From NCBI GenBank assembly GCA_050084985.1, contig JBITNC010000001.1, positions 97,464,001 through 97,528,000 of the forward strand: a DNA stretch of 64,000 nt, written 5' to 3'. The notes below the pieces were generated by a model that was given only the letters and a program-made list of their open reading frames with translations, had not been told where the DNA came from and did not search any database. The stretch comes from Nageia nagi (lineage: Eukaryota; Pinophyta). Shown here in pieces: positions 58,990-64,000 of the stretch (within the stretch, counting starts at the first letter, position 1; each line of letters starts with the position of its first letter). The position numbers and the translations under genes were made by a program.

Positions 58990-61884
58990 GAGCAAGAACA
59001 ACAATGTGTACGTTTCTATCATGGTGGAGGAAGAGCACTCACAAATTTGATGCTTGTGTTTGAGGACTTGGCTTTGACAAAATTCAGGAATGGGTTGTTA
59101 AATATGCCCATGGTCTTGTTCTTCTCATGCTGAGGACCTCTCAATTTCTTTGGCTTGTCATTTTCTTTTGGTTTCGAGAAAGATACCTTATTTTGATCAA
59201 TTAGGTCATGAATCTTGTTGAGCAATGTAACACAATACTTTATTGCATGACCTATTTGTTGGTGATATTTATAGAACTCATATGATTTGCAATCTTTTGG
59301 TACTCTTGTTGTAAAGAATGGTTGAGTTGTAGGCTGAGCTGGTGGAACCAGTAACTTTCATTTGATTAAGGCCCTTGTTACTTCATCAATGTCATCATAG
59401 ATAGGTGTGAATTTATGTCTAGAAAATTTTTGATATTTTGTGTAAACTAATTTCTGTTCTTTATCAAATTTTTGAACTTAAGTTTATACTACTATAGGTT
59501 GTTGTACTTGTTCACTTTTGCTATTATTTACATTTTTTGGGATTGATACTTTTTATTCTGATGGTGAGGTTGTGAAGCTGACTTATCCTTTTTAAGCTTT
59601 GATTCAGGTTTCTAATGTCCATATATGATATTTAAATTTTCCTTTTCCAATAATGCCTGTAGGAATGTATCAAGAGGTAACTTGTGATAATCAAAATATT
59701 TCGCTACATACTTCAGTTGAAGTGCTTATAAGAAGGTCATGATCTTCATGTCATCATCTACATGAATTTGTTTAGCCTTTTTAGTCCAAAATCTAATAAA
59801 ATTCTTCATAGAATTTCCTTCTCTTTGCTTTAACTTCATCAAATCATTGAATGTAAAATTCTTCGCAATATGAAGTTGATAATGATCACAAAATACAATC
59901 TTCAATTATGCAAAACTAGTAATACTAGCTTTAACTTATACTATTGCATAATTGAAGATTGTATTTTTTCTGATGAAGTATCTTTTTTCTGAATTCATGT
60001 TCTCCCTATTGCACTTGAGGATTTATGTACACTTGATATCATTTTCTTCTTGAGTCCATCTAGGAATTGATTGCATAGCTTGAGAAAGTAGTCTATCTAC
60101 TTAGTCTTCCTGATATTTTTACTTATTTATGCGAGTGCAATGGATTGGTTGCTTATTCTTGATCTGAAATAATCTCATCTTGGTTGCATAATCATTTTAC
60201 ACTTTTTGAAGAAACCATTTGTAGTATTTTATCTTTTTAGGAATACCCTTATTTGCTATATCTTGATCATCAATTGAATAGAGAATTTTTGTTTCGATCA
60301 TGTTATCTTCCTCTAAACAATATGTGATGGAATTATCCTAGATCTAATTCCCAAAGGTCCAAGACTATAGAAAGCTCAATCACATTCAACATGCAACATC
60401 TACAAGCTACTAACACATTCACACAATATGACACCAATATAATGTGGTTCCTCCCTCCTTGGGAGTACATCCACAACTAGTTCTCTATTCTCAATCTATG
60501 CCTCTCTTACAACTATCCTCTTGCTCTCTCCTACACAACCTAGTAGAGTAATCTTACTCCAAAACTTAGATGTGTTTACAAGAGGAGAGGCCCTCTATTT
60601 ATAGCTTGAGAGCACCTCCCTAACCTCCCTTTAACCCAAGGGTTAGGTTAGGGTTACAATAAATGTGTGACCTAACTTTAACCTACCAACTAACCCCATG
60701 GTTAGGTCAAAGTCCACACATAATAAAGAATTCAATTAATCCCTTAAGGTATCTACATATCCTTTAAGTGATTAATTGAACTTACAAGGAGTTTAGATAC
60801 TCACAATATTTCATTACAAATTCTAACAATATGGATATGGTGTATCAACCTCTACTAGAAGCTTATTAATTTTTTCATATTTTGCAAGATCTTCTTGCTC
60901 ATATTCATCCTCAATAAAAATATTTGTAACTTCATCAAAATCTGGAACATGCTTATCCCATCCATTCTATTCAACTTGCATGGTTGGACCATTATCATCA
61001 TCAGGTGGAATTGTATTATCCACATGAGCTAATTGATGAAGCAAATCTTACAATGTAGTAGGTTGAGCAAGCTTTTCATTGACACTATTGATTATATCAA
61101 TGATCTCTTACTAATTTACCTAATCTACCTTTGTCAAGAGAGCTACAGGAGAAACTAAAACTATTAACTCTATATGAGGCTTAGCACCCATGCTAAGGAT
61201 AGCGCCCATGCTAGTGTGGGCATCCACACTAGCTTCTGGAAGGACAAATGGATGGACATTTAGCATCAGAGCAGACCTATTTGTGAAGAATCCCAAATTT
61301 ATATTTTGATATGTGAGAGTCATGTCATCATGAGGTATGTTCTCTTTATATATTTTACAATGCCATAGCTTGTATTGTTTTTCCACTTCTTTATCTTCAA
61401 GTACATCAACTAGATAAATATTTTCCTCAATTGGTAATCCACTGAGAAGTTTGATGAATCTATGTTTATTCTCCTTGGAAATCATAACCTTCTTGAAAAT
61501 CTCATTATCTCTCAATTGAGCAATGATCTCTTCTTTGGTTATGATAGGAGGTTGTTGATTTGAAGGAGTTTGATATCTTGTATTATTTGAATTTATCCTG
61601 TAATTTATTGTTTAAGCTTAGCTGTTAGAGTTATCTACAAATGTCTCCTAATCTAAAGCACTATTGGTAGCTTCTTTAGTTATCTACCCATGTACATCGA
61701 TAAATGGTTGTTTGATGTGAATTCTTTCACTTTGTCTTTGAACCATTTTAGGTCTACCCATTCTTCTTCTTTTTGGATTTTTCTTAGGTACAGGGTTAGT
61801 ATTAAGATGTGCATTTTCATTGCTAGTAATAAAAAATACTTTAGGAATATAGTGTGTAAACAAAACCCTTAATAGTTTTGACAT
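58990..61884 (-). pseudogene. NEST-T gag-region relic (Ty3/gypsy type), split by a solo LTR
   Basis: From the 5' LTR side on the minus strand, 61684-61884 is a basic piece with KKNPKRRRMGRPKMV and QRQSERI. 61120-61515 is an unrecognised open piece of 131 codons. Around 59700-59900 there is a capsid-like MKNFIRFWTKKAKQI ... YVAKYFDYHKLPLDTFLQAL pattern. At 59150-59260 an HQQIGHAIKYC..L.NKIHDLID block matches the H..GH....C..L...IQDLID motif common in plant Ty3/gypsy gag. The solo LTR at 60325-60828 interrupts it. Stops separate all pieces. Gag would have formed the particle; nothing works now. Confidence 0.6.
60325..60828 (-). mobile_element. Solo LTR of the COPIA-1 family (TSD ATATG)
   Basis: 504 bp, plus-strand ends TGATGGAATTATCC and AATTCTAACA. 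The flanks are ATATG at 60320-60324 and 60829-60833. It is closely related to the COPIA-1 LTR, including TTGGGAGTACATCCACAAC, the TATA CTATTTATAGC and the palindromes. No internal sequence is attached. It lies in the NEST-T gag relic. Confidence 0.93.
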
Positions 61885-61952
61885 TGCAATAGAATAGTAG
61901 GTTCGAAAGCACTTTATGTTCTAACCCTATTTGCAAGAGAGAACATGTTATA

Positions 61953-61966
61953 CATGGTGGGCACCA
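61953..61966 (-). promoter_or_regulatory. NEST-T primer-binding site
   Basis: The plus strand reads CATGGTGGGCACCA. On the element strand TGGTGCCCACCATG lies three bases after the 5' LTR. It differs from the Met PBS of the copia elements. I do not assign the tRNA. Confidence 0.65.
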
Positions 61967-61969
61967 ATA

Positions 61970-62771
61970 TGTTGATATGTATTTTGGTATCACTTAGGGT
62001 TTTACTCTAAATGAACTAAAAGCACATAAACATTTCCTATATGATTTATCTAAGCTAATTAACTCAAATAAACATACATGAATAAGGGAATATCACAATG
62101 CAGTAATAGAATAATAAAATTACATTGATTTAAAGATGTAAAATAAAGCTACATGCATTAAAGAGAAAGTAATTGAATGAAATATAACTACATATGTGTC
62201 CTTACATGTTTCAATGTCGAAGATATGACAAATGAACTTATCAAAAAGTTGTGATCTTGTTGTGCGAACCCCAAGCCCAACTATAGAAGAAACACCATAG
62301 CAGGCATGGATCTTTGAGAGCTTAGCATGGGCATGGAAATCAACATGGGTATGAATGTTCCTAAGGAATGAGGTTCTTTTATAAGTATCGAAGATAACAG
62401 ATATGATGATAATTCGAACTAAGAATGTGATTGTGTAAGTGGAGCTCAATGTGATAATAAGATTCTAGTATCAATAAGTAGCATTTAGAAACACCCAAGA
62501 GTAGGGTATCGACTAGCAAGATGTAATCTTGATATTTTTTCTCCAATGTAGAGATATTTACATTTATATTAGGAATGATATCACCATTTGATCCCTTGAA
62601 TATTGGTTGAAGTCATCTTGATGTACCTAACATAAAATATAAGAACACAACCTGATAAATATATGATAATAAGATAAAATATGACTAAAATGTTATTAAA
62701 CATGATTAAATGTGTGTTAAAGTTGCACCTAAGTGGGACCATATTAAGGGGACCACTTTTAGATATCAATA
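61970..62771 (-). repeat. NEST-T 5' LTR
   Basis: 802 bp, TGTTGATATG ... TATCAATA on the plus strand, colinear with 41496-42300. It is followed by the TSD ATGAG at 62772-62776. Confidence 0.88.
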
Positions 62772-62776
62772 ATGAG

Positions 62777-63433
62777 ATATTGTATCATAATAGATATTGT
62801 TAAATTATTTTAGGTCTTTTTATTATTGTTTAAATTGTTAGCAAGATGATTTTGATGATGTCAAATTTTTGCATTAGGATCATTATCAAATTTAAATTTA
62901 TGCCCTCATTTCTTATTGCATTCTTTATTCGTGATTTGTAGTTTAAGTCTAATATCTTGATAGGATATATCGATAATCAAATTTTAGTTTGCCTTCAATT
63001 TTAAGAGGATGGGGTACATTATCATACAAGATAACTAATTTGGTATGTTGATAGCCCATAGTTATGAAGAAAGGAGGTTCAAACTTCAAAGATAAATCAT
63101 CATGACTCCACTTGATTTATATCTTGGTTGAGATTTTTTTGATAAGTAGGGTAAAAATGAGAGTTTTGAAAGGACCCATGACCTTTACATCATTTCAAGA
63201 TTTGAAATATGTACATCACAAAATTCTAAATAGAATGATTTTGATGGAGCCATCCTTCCCTCTAAATTAGGTTGACAAAGCCAAAATTGACCTACCTATT
63301 ACTACTAAATAAATTTAAAGCTAACAAGGATTTAATTACAATAATGAATTACCACTAGTCATCAAACATGGTAAGAGATTACCACTCACAAAGTTCAAAA
63401 TAGAAACCAAAAAAAAAAAATCAAGAAGTAATT
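62777..63433. other. Flank between NEST-T and the last solo LTR
   Basis: AT-rich sequence with a poly-A run at 63410-63420. I see no gene or repeat boundary. Confidence 0.4.
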
Positions 63434-63438
63434 AATTT

Positions 63439-63951
63439 TGTTGGAATGTATAATGCATTATTGTAAAGGTTATGTAATAATCTTTTATGTAAGTTCAATA
63501 ATACTTAAGGGTATCATTTGATACCTTAAGTATTTAAGTGAATATGATAATGTAACTTGTACTACACTCCATGTCATGAGCATGCCCATTGGGTAAAAGG
63601 TTGTGCATGTCATGCTTTTGTACCTTGGATAAAAGGGTAATCCAAAGGGGGATTTTGGCTTATAAATAGAAGGCTCCCACTTTGTGATCATACACCAATT
63701 TGTAGAGTAAAGTTATGCCATAGGATAGTGCTTAGGAGTTGAGATTAGGAGGATTGTAAGAGAGTTGTTTTGTGATTGAAATAAAGATCTAGTTAGTGGA
63801 TGTACTCCTAGTTGGAGGAACCACTTACATCTTGTGTTACATTGTGAGATTGCTTTGTGAGAATGTTTATACTTGAGTTTTTAATGTTAGAATGAGCTTC
63901 CATATGATCTTGGTAGTTTAGGATTGTATTAGTTATAGTTCAATCCCTTCA
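63439..63951 (+). mobile_element. Solo LTR, B/COPIA-3 subfamily (TSD AATTT)
   Basis: 513 bp, TGTTGGAATGTATAATGC ... CAATCCCTTCA. The flanks are AATTT at 63434-63438 and 63952-63956. It contains CTTATAAATAG (63659) and a long palindrome CTTAAGGGTATCA...TGATACCTTAAG (about 63507-63533). There is no PBS after it (the flank reads AATTTCACC), so it is not the 5' LTR of a longer element. Confidence 0.9.
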
Positions 63952-64000
63952 AATTTCACCTTCCTTGAACAGAATTCAAATATGATATGGTTGTTGTCCC

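Larger units (their letters stand above)
41496..62771 (-). mobile_element. NEST-T: Ty3/gypsy-type (Tat-like?) element split by three later insertions (TSD ATGAG)
   Basis: Two homologous LTRs of 805 and 802 bp lie 19.7 kb apart in the same orientation. They are flanked by identical 5-mers, ATGAG at 41491-41495 and 62772-62776. A purine tract (CAAAGGGGGAGTC on the minus strand) lies inside the left LTR. A PBS (TGGTGCCCACCATG), unlike the copia Met PBS, lies inside the right LTR. Removing COPIA-2, COPIA-3 and the solo LTR leaves about 9 kb. Gag-like relics sit beside the 5' (right) LTR. A plus-strand (antisense) PMD-like relic and tandem repeats fill the 3' half. No protease, RT or integrase of its own was found. 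The Tat-like label rests on layout, not on a pol tree. Confidence 0.82.

Noticed and set aside
63439-63951. 5' LTR of an element running off the right end
   Set aside because: The sequence after it repeats the left flank AATTT and lacks the PBS, so it is a solo LTR.
1-64000. A defence, biosynthetic or other multi-gene system
   Set aside because: All recognisable coding traces are retroelement proteins or their cargo. Nothing resembles an operon or a clustered pathway.

Overview
This window looks like intergenic DNA from a large plant nuclear genome. It is AT-rich, and almost everything recognisable is a plant retrotransposon: Ty1/copia elements primed by initiator-Met tRNA, a Ty3/gypsy-type element, and an L1-type LINE with a C-terminal RNase H. 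A large-genome seed plant such as a gymnosperm is plausible, but the sequence does not prove it. I found no intact host gene, no true tRNA or rRNA gene, and no bacterial feature. Positions, mismatch counts and target-site duplications (TSDs) were read by eye from the sequence.

Layout, left to right. 1-7198: AT-rich DNA with one minus-strand coding relic (about 1984-3860), split by a solo LTR (2137-2624, TSD CTCTT). 7199-12990: a decayed plus-strand LINE with DUF4283-like ORF1, endonuclease, reverse transcriptase and RNase H. 14839-17800: a very old plus-strand copia relic. 19000-37091: a non-autonomous long-LTR element (here NEST-A, TSD AACTT). Its 3' LTR is cut by two younger elements. One is element B (22223-27036, minus, no gag-pol). 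The other is COPIA-1 (27267-35767, plus, TSD CCTTA, LTRs with 3 differences in 489 bp).

41496-62771 is a second nest. It is a minus-strand Ty3/gypsy-type element (NEST-T) whose two 0.8-kb LTRs lie 21 kb apart but are flanked by the same TSD, ATGAG. Inside it are COPIA-2 (44853-49961, minus, TSD AAGGG, LTRs 9 differences in 546 bp), the degenerate 3'-truncated COPIA-3 (51765-58358, minus), and a solo LTR (60325-60828, TSD ATATG). With these removed, about 9 kb remains. It holds gag relics next to the 5' LTR and, in antisense, a relic of a plant-mobile-domain-like gene with acidic and coiled-coil tails. I see no pol. A last solo LTR (63439-63951, plus, TSD AATTT) sits near the right end.

COPIA-1, element B, COPIA-3 and the three solo LTRs belong to one LTR superfamily. 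They share ends (TGTTRGAAT... and ...TTCA), a TATA box, U3 palindromes and the Met PBS. COPIA-1, B and COPIA-3 also carry a different GC- or CpG-richer cassette at about the same place, 0.45-0.75 kb after the PBS. The three most interesting observations are that variable cassette, the antisense PMD-like gene inside NEST-T, and the array of PBS-like repeats spanning the LTR edge of NEST-A. None of the autonomous-type elements has an intact polyprotein: COPIA-1 has two frameshifts and a stop in integrase, and COPIA-2 has three stops and a damaged RT motif.
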